Shown piece by piece: positions 9,138 through 16,878 of a stretch of 64,000 nucleotides of DNA. The position numbers and the translations under genes were made by a program. Origin of the DNA: Planctomycetota bacterium (GTDB lineage Bacteria; Planctomycetota; JAJSAM01; JAJVHW01); the NCBI GenBank assembly GCA_024280885.1, contig JAJRPF010000071.1, forward strand, positions 1 to 64,000. Reading direction: 5' to 3'. Below the pieces are notes generated by a model. It was given only the letters and a program-made list of their open reading frames with translations. It did not search any database and was not told the origin of the DNA. The stretch's first letter is position 1; every line of letters begins with the position of its first letter.

Positions 9138-9374
9138 GGGCGCGTGAGCTGTGGGGACATGAGTTGAACGCGCGTCACGTGAGGCGGGACGGCCGACGCT
9201 GCCGCAAGCTTCGAGCCAGCCAGCATCAATGTGACCCGTCTCACGGGACAGATGGCATGACTACCGACGGCGCAGCGTAGCAGTTCCCGGCGACAGACAA
9301 CCGTCCGCCAGCGGTGAACGCACGTGAGCGGATCAGGCTACCGACGCATCCGGCCCGCACGCGGCAGCGCGTGA

Positions 9375-10709
9375 TCAGGCGCCGAGTTCACCTATCGCGC
9401 GACGCAATCGGCCATCCATCCGCGCCGCACCTGCGAGCCCGAACGGATCGACGCCCGCCAGACCTGCGCCGAATGCGGCGCCGAGCATCGCGGTCATGTG
9501 CAGGGCCCCCACCGACGTCGGCGTCAAGGTCGGCACGGTCCACGAGATCACCGGTACGCCGGCCTCGCGCAGGACCGCGCGCGTCGTGGTCGAGAGCGCA
9601 CGCGCCACCTCGCTGAGTTGCCGTCCGCCGAGCGACTCGAGACCGGGCGCACCCTTCGGGAAGACGCGGTCGCGCGCGGCGCTCTCCACTTCGAGCAACA
9701 CGACAACGGTGTCACGGGCACCGGAGAGGCAGCGCTGAGCCAACCCGGCACTATCACGCGTCAGGTTGACTCCCGAGCATGCGGGTCCGTCGGGGGCGCC
9801 GTCCTCGCCACGCCGTCCGGTCGTCTCTTCGAAGAGCCGAGCGAAGTGCGCCGCAGTCGGAGCGAGAGACTCCTGGCACGCCACGAAGAGAATGTGCCGG
9901 CGCCCGCGCTCGGCCACGAGCACATGCAGCGATGCCGCCAACAGATATGCCGAGTTGGTGCGCAGATCCTCCCCGGCCGTGCGTTCCGCAGCGGCGTGGG
10001 CCCCTCCGAGAACGCCGCGAACATCGGCCCCACAGAGCGCGGCCGGAAAGAGCCCGACAGGTGTCAACGCCGCGAACCGCGCCGGCACGTTGGCGGGGAC
10101 GTCGAACGCGAGCAAGCCCTCGCGTAACGCTTCCTCGCGCAGCGCACCTCCGCGCGGATCTGTGACGACGACGAGGTGATCCTGGTACCCGGGCCCGATT
10201 CGCTTCTTCAGCATGTCGCGCACGATGGCGAACTGCACGAGCGAGCCAGAGTCGTTGCCGGAGCGCGAGACGCAGACGAGCAACGTCTGTTCGATGGCGA
10301 ACGAGTCGATGAACGCGCCGAGCCAGTCTGGGCCCATCGAGTCCACCTGGAACACCCGTGGACGCCCCGCACGACCGGCCCGCGGGAGCAGATTGTGAAA
10401 GGGATGGGCGAGGGCCCCGATCATCGCCTCGATGACGTCCGCTTCGGCTCCCTGCGCCAGCACGGCGACGTTGTCGAAGCGATTGGCCAACGACTCCGCG
10501 GATTCGCGCGCACGCATCGCCTCGCGCCCGAGCATGTAGAGGTCGGCGAACCCAACCTGACCGCGGGCACGCGCCAGAAGGAGATCGTCGTGCACGGTGC
10601 GCCCACGGGCGACGAGCGCGTCGAGGTCCGCGGCGCGGATGCCATTCTCGGCCCCCACCGCTTCGTCGGAAGCGGCACTGGTGTCCACGCGAAAGAGATC
10701 GTTGATCAT
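9375..10709 (-). CDS. pgi: Glucose-6-phosphate isomerase, short form
   Basis: A 444-residue SIS-fold isomerase. FQVDSMGPDWLGAF followed by a sugar-phosphate loop LLVCVSRSGNDSGS and VVTDPRGG are characteristic of phosphoglucose isomerases. The length agrees with the short bacterial type rather than the 550-residue E. coli type. It interconverts glucose-6-phosphate and fructose-6-phosphate. The ATG overlaps the gpmI stop as ATGA, so the two glycolytic enzymes are translationally coupled. The sequence is divergent, so a related bifunctional sugar isomerase is possible. Confidence 0.8.
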   Translation of the reverse strand: MINDLFRVDTSAASDEAVGAENGIRAADLDALVARGRTVHDDLLLARARGQVGFADLYMLGREAMRARESAESLANRFDNVAVLAQGAEADVIEAMIGALAHPFHNLLPRAGRAGRPRVFQVDSMGPDWLGAFIDSFAIEQTLLVCVSRSGNDSGSLVQFAIVRDMLKKRIGPGYQDHLVVVTDPRGGALREEALREGLLAFDVPANVPARFAALTPVGLFPAALCGADVRGVLGGAHAAAERTAGEDLRTNSAYLLAASLHVLVAERGRRHILFVACQESLAPTAAHFARLFEETTGRRGEDGAPDGPACSGVNLTRDSAGLAQRCLSGARDTVVVLLEVESAARDRVFPKGAPGLESLGGRQLSEVARALSTTTRAVLREAGVPVISWTVPTLTPTSVGALHMTAMLGAAFGAGLAGVDPFGLAGAARMDGRLRRAIGELGA

Positions 10710-12244
10710 GGACGCTCCAAGAGGCTGTGCCCGGTCATGGCTTCCGGCTGCGGCAGTCCCTGCAGCTCGAGAATGGTCGGCGCGATGTCGCAGAGACGCC
10801 CGCCGCCGATCAGTTGCACATCGGCCGGCCCCCCACAGAGGATGAGCGGGACGGGGTTCGTCGTGTGAGCTGTGTGCGGCTCGCGTGTCTGGGGATCGCG
10901 CATCATCTCGGCATTGCCATGGTCCGCGGTGATCGCCACCATCCCGCCGCGGGCCGTGACGGACTCGATCAATCGTCCGACACAGGCATCGACGACTTCC
11001 ACGGCACGCTCGGTGGCCGGGATGTCTCCCGTGTGGCCCACCATGTCCGGATTTGCCAGGTTGAGAACGATGCCGCGGAAGCGATCTGCCGCGAGCGCGG
11101 CCAGGAGCTCGTCGGTCAACGTCAGCGCACTCATTTCCGGTTGCAGGTCGTACGTCGCAACGTGAGGCGACGGCACGAGAATGCGTTCCTCGCCCGGCAG
11201 CACGGCTTCCTTGCCGCCGTTCAGGAAGTACGTGACGTGCGCGTACTTCTCGGTCTCGGCAATCCGCAGTTGAGGCAACCCTCTCGCGGACCAGACTTCG
11301 CCGAGCAACCCGTCGTACGTGACAGGCGCGAACGCGGCCGACCAATTTTGTGACTCGTAGTACCTCGTCATCGAGGCGAGATGCACGGCGGCAGGATTGT
11401 GGCCTGCGCGCGAGAAGTCCGTGAACAACACATCCTTCAGTGCGGCACACATCTGACGCGCGCGATCAGCGCGGTAGTTCCAGAAGATCACTGCGTCGCC
11501 GTCGCGCACGAGGCGTCCCGTCCCACGCACGGCGTCGAGCACAGCCGGTTGCAGGAACTCGTCGTTCTCGCCTCGCGCGTAGCCGCGGCGGACGGCATCA
11601 AGGGCGTCCGTCGCGGGCAGCCCGTGCCCCTCGACGACAGCCTTCCACGCGCGCTGCGTACGGTCCCAGCGCTTGTCGCGATCCATCGCGAAGTAGCGAC
11701 CGGTGACCGTGGCGAACGTCGCCTTCCCCGCCGTGTGCTCGACGAGTTCGGCCAAGTAGCCATCGGCGGAGCGCGGCGGCGTGTCGCGACCATCGGTGTA
11801 GAGATGGACGAGCACGCGATCGGCCGGCAGGTACTGCGCGGCGAGGTCGATGAGCGCCCGCACGTGAACGTCGGACGCATGGACGTTGCCGGGCGAGTAG
11901 AGGCCCATGAGATGCAGACGACCGCCGGAGCCCTTCGCCGCGTCGATCGCCGCGCGGAACGCCGGGATGTCGAAGAACGTGCCGGAGGTGATCGACGCGT
12001 TGATCCGCACGATGTCCTGCGGCACGACGCGGCCTGCGCCGATGTTGAGATGCCCGACCTCGGAGTTGCCCATGATCCCGGCGGGCAGCCCGACGTCGAG
12101 TCCGGAGGCCGAGAGCGTGGTCCACGGACACTCGGCATAGAGCCGATCGAAGACGGGCGTCGTGGCACGCGAGACAGCGTTGCCGTCGCCAGGAGGCGCG
12201 ACGCCGAAGCCGTCAACCGCGATCAACAGGAAGGGTGCGTCCAT
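10706..12244 (-). CDS. gpmI: 2,3-bisphosphoglycerate-independent phosphoglycerate mutase
   Basis: A 512-residue enzyme of the alkaline-phosphatase superfamily. AVDGFG (metal Asp11) and MGNSEVGHLNIGAGR, with the phospho-Ser61, are diagnostic, and YTDGRDTPP and the late ITADHGNAE metal motif are also visible. It interconverts 3- and 2-phosphoglycerate in glycolysis, usually with Mn. Length is normal for the family. The start at 12244 gives the canonical N-terminus; upstream in-frame extension lacks conservation. It is first in an operon with pgi. The 276 bp upstream hold no gene. Confidence 0.96.
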   Translation of the reverse strand: MDAPFLLIAVDGFGVAPPGDGNAVSRATTPVFDRLYAECPWTTLSASGLDVGLPAGIMGNSEVGHLNIGAGRVVPQDIVRINASITSGTFFDIPAFRAAIDAAKGSGGRLHLMGLYSPGNVHASDVHVRALIDLAAQYLPADRVLVHLYTDGRDTPPRSADGYLAELVEHTAGKATFATVTGRYFAMDRDKRWDRTQRAWKAVVEGHGLPATDALDAVRRGYARGENDEFLQPAVLDAVRGTGRLVRDGDAVIFWNYRADRARQMCAALKDVLFTDFSRAGHNPAAVHLASMTRYYESQNWSAAFAPVTYDGLLGEVWSARGLPQLRIAETEKYAHVTYFLNGGKEAVLPGEERILVPSPHVATYDLQPEMSALTLTDELLAALAADRFRGIVLNLANPDMVGHTGDIPATERAVEVVDACVGRLIESVTARGGMVAITADHGNAEMMRDPQTREPHTAHTTNPVPLILCGGPADVQLIGGGRLCDIAPTILELQGLPQPEAMTGHSLLERP

Positions 12245-12520
12245 GGGTCTCGGGGAACTCCTCTCACGCCTGGCGATGATCCAATTTTCTCCGGGCACCT
12301 TGCTCCCGGCACCACGGCGGTCGGCCGACCTCTCTCGTTGGCGAATTCATGCTCTCACCGGGCGGCCCGGAAGTTGCGAGCCACGACTCTACAGCCGGGG
12401 GACACGAAGGGGCGACGGAGCCTCGACCGTCCTCCGCGGATCGTCGGCTCGAGGCGGGCGCTGCGGCGTTCGAGTACGCGTCGCCGTTCGCTGGCCCAGG
12501 TCGCCGGTCGCCGTCCGAGA

Positions 12521-13492
12521 TCAGCGCGTGCGGCAAATCTCGGCGTCGGTGATCCCGGCCGCCTCGCGTGCCGCCCGGCTCTCGGCGAGCCAGCGCCGGC
12601 CGTCCTGCGTGTAGCCCGCCGTCGCGCGCACATCCGGACAAATCGTCGCGAACCAGTCGTTCCACAGCAGCATGTAAACCTCGCGCAGGTACTTCGCGAG
12701 CATCGACGCGAGCCCCACCTGCGGCGCCTCCGCATCGCCACCAACGCGGAACTCCACGAACCAGGAGCGCCCTCCGCGATCGATCCGGTAGCGAGAGCTG
12801 GTTGCGGACTCGGCAAGAGTCCACGGGAACCCATCGGGGAAGCGTCGCTGCAGTGGCCCGAGGTAGTACCGGCGCCCGCCCTGTCGGTCCATGACGGCCA
12901 GGACCGTCTCGCCGGGGCGCGCAGCCGACGCCAATCCCTCCAGGATCGACGCCGACAGATCGAAGAGCGTGTCCGCCTTGTTCCCCGAGACGTCGAAGAG
13001 CGCGTTCAACCGATCCTCGGGCACCACGTCAGCCGCGAGTCCGACACACTCGACTCCCTCAGCGACAAGGCGCTTCCGGAACGCCGCGACTTCGTCCAAC
13101 AACTCGGGCTCCTCGGTGCGCAGCGGAAAGCGAGGCGGCGCACCGGCATACCAGCGTCGAGCGCGACGGTCGCCCGGGTCCACGCCCACCCCCACGAGGA
13201 AGTCATCCAGCACGTCCGGCCACGCGCAGTCGGTCGCAGCGAGCATCGCCAGGAGCGGCCCCTCGAGCCCTTCGAGCCCTCGATTGCGGTAGACCTTCTT
13301 GCTGTCATCGACGAGGAGCCGTGCCGGACCGCGGCTGCGTCCGGCGAACGCGCGACGGATCCGCACCCCAACAGCATCCGCGTCCGGTAACTGCCCCGCC
13401 TCGGGCTCCGGCACGCGAAATGCCGACCCCGCCACGAGGAGGGGCCCCAGCAGCGGGCCGTAGCCCGCTTCATCGACACCGATTACGAGCAT
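12521..13492 (-). CDS. RNase HII-like nuclease, extended form
   Basis: A 323-residue protein that opens with GVDEAGYGPLLGPLLVA, the RNase HII active-site signature (Asp7, Glu8). LLVDDSKK (60-66) supplies the third acidic residue region, and a later MDRQGG may supply the fourth. Type II RNases H remove ribonucleotides from DNA. It is about 100 residues longer than typical RnhB, with an insertion in the middle, so it may be a divergent paralogue with another substrate. The ATG has GAGGTG upstream. Confidence 0.75.
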   Translation of the reverse strand: MLVIGVDEAGYGPLLGPLLVAGSAFRVPEPEAGQLPDADAVGVRIRRAFAGRSRGPARLLVDDSKKVYRNRGLEGLEGPLLAMLAATDCAWPDVLDDFLVGVGVDPGDRRARRWYAGAPPRFPLRTEEPELLDEVAAFRKRLVAEGVECVGLAADVVPEDRLNALFDVSGNKADTLFDLSASILEGLASAARPGETVLAVMDRQGGRRYYLGPLQRRFPDGFPWTLAESATSSRYRIDRGGRSWFVEFRVGGDAEAPQVGLASMLAKYLREVYMLLWNDWFATICPDVRATAGYTQDGRRWLAESRAAREAAGITDAEICRTR

Positions 13493-13707
13493 TGCGGTAG
13501 CACCTCATCGACTCCTTCGCCAGGCACGTCATCCTCCGATCAAAGTGTGTCGCGTCCGCTTGAATCCGTACTGCGTCCGTATTGCGGCGGTAATGCGGCG
13601 GTACGCCCCGCGCGAAGACGCCGAGAGCGCCACTCAGTTCGATCCAGCCGAGAAGCCGATGCTACGAACGGGTACGGACGCCAAGAGTCCGGCCCGGGAG
13701 GCTCAAG

Positions 13708-14094
13708 ATGCTGTCGTGTCTGATCGTCACTGGTGACAAACCCGCGCGGGACGCGATCCGCGTGGGCTTCGAGCAGTTGCAGGGCTTCGAGATCGAGACT
13801 GCAGATGGCGAGTGGGCGCGAGAACTGGTGCGCACGCACGTATTCGACGTCGTGGTCGCGGACACGCGCCTGGGCGACGGCAGCGACGGATTGGAGTTCC
13901 TGCGCGAGGCGAAGCAGGAACTGCCGGACGCACACCTGGCGCTCATCACCCACGGCAAGTCCGGACGGATCGGCACGCGCGAACGCAACGGGCTCGACCT
14001 CGCCGCCGTGTTTCGCATCCCCGTGACGACAGCGGAGTTCTTCCGCGCAGTCAGCCGCCTGCTCGAGCGCCTCGGCACCGCCGCCGGTCAGTAG
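13708..14094 (+). CDS. Response-regulator receiver domain, degenerate
   Basis: A single receiver domain of 128 residues. The phospho-acceptor position is Asp52 in VVVADTRLGD and the conserved Thr is present (LIT, residue 81). The usual paired acids near the N-terminus are reduced to one (TGD, Asp10), and the Lys of the KP motif is replaced around FRIPV. It may therefore be phosphorylated poorly or act as a pseudo-receiver. GGGAGG precedes the start. No kinase is adjacent. It is the last host gene before the mobile region. Confidence 0.75.
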   Translation: MLSCLIVTGDKPARDAIRVGFEQLQGFEIETADGEWARELVRTHVFDVVVADTRLGDGSDGLEFLREAKQELPDAHLALITHGKSGRIGTRERNGLDLAAVFRIPVTTAEFFRAVSRLLERLGTAAGQ

Positions 14095-14286
14095 TCAGTA
14101 GACGCCCGGCGCCTCGCCAACGACGCCCTCGACCACGCCACTCCGATCCCATCGCCCTGCGCGCCGGCCCCTGCGCGACCGCGCCCGTCGAGCCGTGGAA
14201 AGTGATCGCTGCGCGGGCGGCGTTCTCAGGCCTCGCGATCGCCGAGGTCCATCCTAGGCTCCTCGCGAGCGCGGACCGAGGGCGTG

Positions 14287-14334
14287 ACGTGGAGCCCGTG
14301 GTGAGAATCGAACTCGCGACCCCTGATTTACGAA
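14287..14334 (-). other. tRNA 3'-half repeat, copy A (putative attachment site)
   Basis: On the minus strand this reads as the 3' half of a tRNA: anticodon loop TTCGTAA, variable loop, T arm GTTCGATTC, acceptor strand and encoded CCA. CGT would read Thr codons. The 5' side (ACCCC) does not pair with the 3' anticodon stem, so no complete tRNA is present. It matches copy B at 16253 in 46 of 48 positions. Displaced tRNA 3' ends of this kind are the usual remnant of integration into a tRNA gene. Confidence 0.75.
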
Positions 14335-14342
14335 TGGGGTCA

Positions 14343-14376
14343 GACTCAGGCTCGGCTCGCGCAGTAAGCCTGAGTC
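14343..14376. terminator. 10-bp perfect inverted repeat downstream of the AbiE operon
   Basis: GACTCAGGCT (14343-14352) and AGCCTGAGTC (14367-14376) pair perfectly around a 14-nt loop, just beyond the AbiEii stop. No T tract follows on either strand, so it could be a factor-assisted terminator or a recombination-protein site next to copy A. Confidence 0.45.
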
Positions 14377-14413
14377 AACGCAGTTGACGTCCGCTTCGCG
14401 CAGTAAACGCAGT
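14360..14413 (+). repeat. Four CGCAGT repeats beside copy A
   Basis: CGCAGT occurs at 14360, 14379, 14399 and 14408, the first three at 19-20 bp spacing (about two helical turns). Multiple short direct repeats next to an attachment core resemble integrase arm-type sites. None are seen beside copy B. Confidence 0.35.
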
Positions 14414-15322
14414 TCAAGGGGTGCCCGGGGCACCACTGCGGCCGCGCCAGGAGAGGTCCCGGAGCCCGAACTGCTCCCACTCCGCCGCCAGCCGTTCGTA
14501 CGCCATCTGCAGCGTCGTCTCGGCCAACGCGACCTGGTCAGCGAGAACGGTGTAGTCGGAGGACCACTCGGGAGGCGGAGGAGGCAACCGCTGCGGCAAG
14601 GCGTGGCTGCCAGCGCGGCCGAAGACCGCATCGAGCGCGTGGGCGAGCGATTGCCGGTCGAGTTCCCCGAGGTCGAGCAAGAGGAGCAGATCGACCAGGT
14701 CCTTTGTGCGGGTGTTCGTGCGATCGCCCCAAGGCCGTGTGTAGGCGTGGAGCTTCTCGGCGAACTGGCGCTCGCGCGGCATCAGCAGAACGCGAGCGGG
14801 GGCCACACTCGCGAATGCGAGATGATCCTCGGCCACCGCAACTTCGGCTTGCCCGAGCGGCCCCGAGTCGTGCCCGATGTCGACGTGAAATCCCACGTAC
14901 TTGCGCCCGGCAAGCCGGGCTGTGACCGAGAAACGGAACCCACCCGACTGGCCGTCAGCGATCGTCGAGCCCGGACCGGCCACGGCGAATTCCCGGAAGT
15001 CGCCCAAGTCGAGCCGCGCGTCGTCCCGCAGGCGTTCCAGCAGCGCGTCGTGGGCCGTACCGGGGGAAGAGCCCATCGGCAGCACCGCCAGGTCGAGGTC
15101 TCGGGTGGTGCGCGCACGACCGGCGAGGCGCAACTCCATGGCGTACCCGCCCTTCAGGCGCCAAGGCGCCTCGTTCCGTGCGAAGAGGCGCGCCAGCAAC
15201 CGCTCCATCACCACCTTCTGGCGCAGAGTGTTGAGGGGGACGCCGCGCTCCTCCGCCGTGCGCTTCAAGCGCGACTCCAGCGCCTGGCGGAACGCGGCGG
15301 CGTCGGCGTACTCCGGGCTCAC
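14414..15322 (-). CDS. abiEii: AbiEii-type nucleotidyltransferase toxin
   Basis: A 302-residue toxin of the type IV AbiE system. LKGGYAMELRLAGRARTTRDLDL (residues 56-78, shown here in parts: GG at 58-59, Asp75 and Asp77) holds the nucleotidyltransferase active site of the DNA-polymerase-beta superfamily. AbiEii proteins stop growth, and known relatives transfer nucleotides, in some cases to tRNA. The GTG start overlaps the antitoxin stop (GTGA), the usual AbiEi-AbiEii arrangement. Family members protect against phages, so here it probably serves to stabilise the island or exclude other phages. Confidence 0.88.
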   Translation of the reverse strand: MSPEYADAAAFRQALESRLKRTAEERGVPLNTLRQKVVMERLLARLFARNEAPWRLKGGYAMELRLAGRARTTRDLDLAVLPMGSSPGTAHDALLERLRDDARLDLGDFREFAVAGPGSTIADGQSGGFRFSVTARLAGRKYVGFHVDIGHDSGPLGQAEVAVAEDHLAFASVAPARVLLMPRERQFAEKLHAYTRPWGDRTNTRTKDLVDLLLLLDLGELDRQSLAHALDAVFGRAGSHALPQRLPPPPPEWSSDYTVLADQVALAETTLQMAYERLAAEWEQFGLRDLSWRGRSGAPGTP

Positions 15323-15951
15323 TGCGAGTGCCCGGAAGGAAGAGCCGCTTGCAGGGCTGGCGCGAGTCGCCCTCGACGATCTGCGGCGCAGCGGCGCTGC
15401 AGATCCTCGACGGTGGCGAGCCCCTCCCGGAGGGCCTGAGCGACCGCTTGGCCGAGTAGTTCCGCGGTCACCGTCTGCGACGACGACGCGTCGGCAAGGG
15501 TGCGCCCCGGGGTGGTCACCGAGAACACCGTCCAGGAACGGAGTTCGTCCCTCGGGACGCGCCCGACATGGAGCACACACGTCGGCGGCCGCGGCTTGCG
15601 GAACCTCGGGGGCACGGTGAGATGTGTGGCGACTGGGAGCACGTCCGAGAGTCCGTGCAGCGCCAGCGCCGTGTCGTGACTCACGACAGCCTGCGGGCGC
15701 CCGCTGCGGTCTCGACTCCACAGCGCCAGACGGATCAGTTCGTCGTGCTCGTGCAGCGGTATCGACGGGACGCGGTAGAGCCCATGCCCGACCCGTTCGA
15801 GTTGGCCCGTGCCGCGATGGTACGTGAGGTGAGAGTCGCCGTACCCGGCGTCCCGGGCCTGCGACGTTGTCACGTACCCGCCCTGGCGCGCCACGATGGC
15901 GTACAGAGCGTCTCGGGCAGCGAGGGTGTCTCGATAGGCGATGGGGGACAA
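15319..15951 (-). CDS. abiEi: AbiEi-type antitoxin / autoregulator
   Basis: A 210-residue protein with an N-terminal winged helix (QGGYVTTSQARDAGY, about residues 22-60) followed by the AbiEi antitoxin fold; VVSHDTALALHGLSD and the TTPGRTLAD stretch are typical. AbiEi neutralises AbiEii without stable complex formation and represses its own promoter through inverted repeats. A perfect inverted repeat lies directly upstream. The apparent start is TTG, with GAAGG only two bases upstream; this start is uncertain. Confidence 0.87.
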   Translation of the reverse strand: MSPIAYRDTLAARDALYAIVARQGGYVTTSQARDAGYGDSHLTYHRGTGQLERVGHGLYRVPSIPLHEHDELIRLALWSRDRSGRPQAVVSHDTALALHGLSDVLPVATHLTVPPRFRKPRPPTCVLHVGRVPRDELRSWTVFSVTTPGRTLADASSSQTVTAELLGQAVAQALREGLATVEDLQRRCAADRRGRLAPALQAALPSGHSQ

Positions 15952-15953
15952 AC

Positions 15954-15977
15954 CTTCAAATTATTTGAAGCATTATG
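15954..15977 (-). promoter_or_regulatory. AbiE promoter with overlapping operator
   Basis: On the minus strand CATAAT (15977-15972), a 5/6 match to the -10 box, is followed by the perfect inverted repeat CTTCAAA-N3-TTTGAAG (15954-15970). The repeat would cover the transcription start, and the AbiEi start codon follows at once. It is strikingly AT-rich against the surrounding DNA. AbiEi binding here would give negative autoregulation, as known for the family. Confidence 0.6.
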
Positions 15978-16252
15978 CGCCGCCGAGACCCGAAATGGAA
16001 GTGGGGAGTCGGGTGCGAGTTCTCCGACTGCCGGGTAGGAGGTCGAATAGGAGCCTGTCCCGCGGGGGCCGCCGTGGGTGTGCAACGGGCTCCGTGGACC
16101 TTCCCCACGCGAAGCGGATCACGCCTCAGCAGATGGGTGAGCGGTCGCGGGGTGAACGCCATCCGGTGCCCAGAGCGGGCGCCCACGGCGGCGCTCGCAT
16201 GTCGCTTGCGGACACGCCAACGATCGCAAGTCACGTCCTGACAATGGCTTAC

Positions 16253-16300
16253 ACGTGGAGCCCGTGGTGAGAATCGAACTCGCAACCCCTGCTTTACGAA
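16253..16300 (-). other. tRNA 3'-half repeat, copy B (putative prophage left attachment site)
   Basis: Same 48-bp sequence as copy A with two substitutions. It again starts in the anticodon loop TTCGTAA and ends in the encoded CCA, and its 5' neighbour (AGC) does not restore an anticodon stem. The first phage gene begins 118 bp to the right. On the minus strand the tRNA 5' half would lie at the far right end of the prophage. Confidence 0.75.
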
Positions 16301-16310
16301 GCTGATCGCA

Positions 16311-16362
16311 CGCGAGGGAGGCTCCCGCGTCGATCGCGCGCGAGGCTCCGTCCGCGCGATCG
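16311..16362. promoter_or_regulatory. Two adjacent inverted repeats next to copy B
   Basis: CGCGAGGGAGGCTCCCGCG (16311-16329) folds with a 1-nt bulge, and CGATCGCGCG / CGCGCGATCG (16331-16340 and 16353-16362) is a perfect 10-bp inverted repeat with a 12-nt loop. They lie between the attachment repeat and the first early gene, so they are candidates for an early operator or accessory recombination sites. Confidence 0.45.
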
Positions 16363-16417
16363 AAGTGCCCTCCGCGAGCCTGTTGGTATCCAGCCAGGCA
16401 TCCACGGCGGTGGCGGC

Positions 16418-16579
16418 ATGAGGACCGCGATCCGCCGCGCCCTCTGCCGTCTCGGGCTGCACAGATGGCAGCTGCTCTACGAGCCACCGCATCTCGCGAC
16501 GACGGGCGCGTACCGCAAGGCGCTCTTCTGCATCCACTGCGCGACGGAAGCTCCGTGGGCGCCAGGCGGTGCGCGTTGA
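16418..16579 (+). CDS. Small phage zinc-ribbon protein (DUF1660-like)
   Basis: A 53-residue protein from ATG 16418. CRLGLHRW near the start and CIHC near the end give a C-x-x-x-x-H / C-x-x-C arrangement with a Trp after the His, as in the small DUF1660 proteins common in phage early regions. Function unknown; probably a structural zinc site. Its stop overlaps the next gene region (TTGA). It is short, but the motif and the tight packing support it. Confidence 0.55.
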   Translation: MRTAIRRALCRLGLHRWQLLYEPPHLATTGAYRKALFCIHCATEAPWAPGGAR

Positions 16580-16590
16580 CGCGCACCGAG

Positions 16591-16878
16591 ATGGACCATG
16601 CGGCGCTGATCTTCCTCATCGACGACATCGCCGCGCAGCGCCTCGCCGTTGCCTGGCCGCAGGTGAAGGGACGAGAGAGCGAGCTCACGACGTCCGTCGA
16701 GACGGCATGGGCGCACGTGGCCGGCGTCCCGATCGAACGCGTCAAGGCGCTCGGACCGATGCTCATCGCCAATCACATCTGCCTCGCCGACGGGTCCACC
16801 AATCCCCAGGCGATGCAACTCGTGCGCGGCGAGATCGCCTCGCGACTCCGCAAGCAACTGCAGGGAGGCTCGAAGTGA
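16591..16878 (+). CDS. Phage protein of unknown function
   Basis: A 95-residue, mostly helical protein. An in-frame TTG at 16576 overlaps the stop of the preceding gene and is an alternative start; neither has a strong ribosome-binding site. Its stop overlaps the methyltransferase GTG (GTGA), fitting a translationally coupled early operon. No domain recognised. Confidence 0.6.
   Translation: MDHAALIFLIDDIAAQRLAVAWPQVKGRESELTTSVETAWAHVAGVPIERVKALGPMLIANHICLADGSTNPQAMQLVRGEIASRLRKQLQGGSK

Larger units (their letters stand above)
14287..16300. mobile_element. AbiE island between two tRNA-derived repeats
   Basis: The 2-kb interval between repeat copies A and B contains only the AbiE operon, its promoter and flanking inverted and direct repeats. 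Direct repeats at both ends are what a small integrated element, or the leftover of a larger one that integrated at the same tRNA, would leave. No recombinase gene lies inside, so movement would have to be in trans or by homologous exchange. The element status is an inference. Confidence 0.45.

Noticed and set aside
14287-14420. Complete tRNA gene at repeat copy A
   Set aside because: No 5' half pairs with the anticodon stem or acceptor strand; only the 3' half is present.
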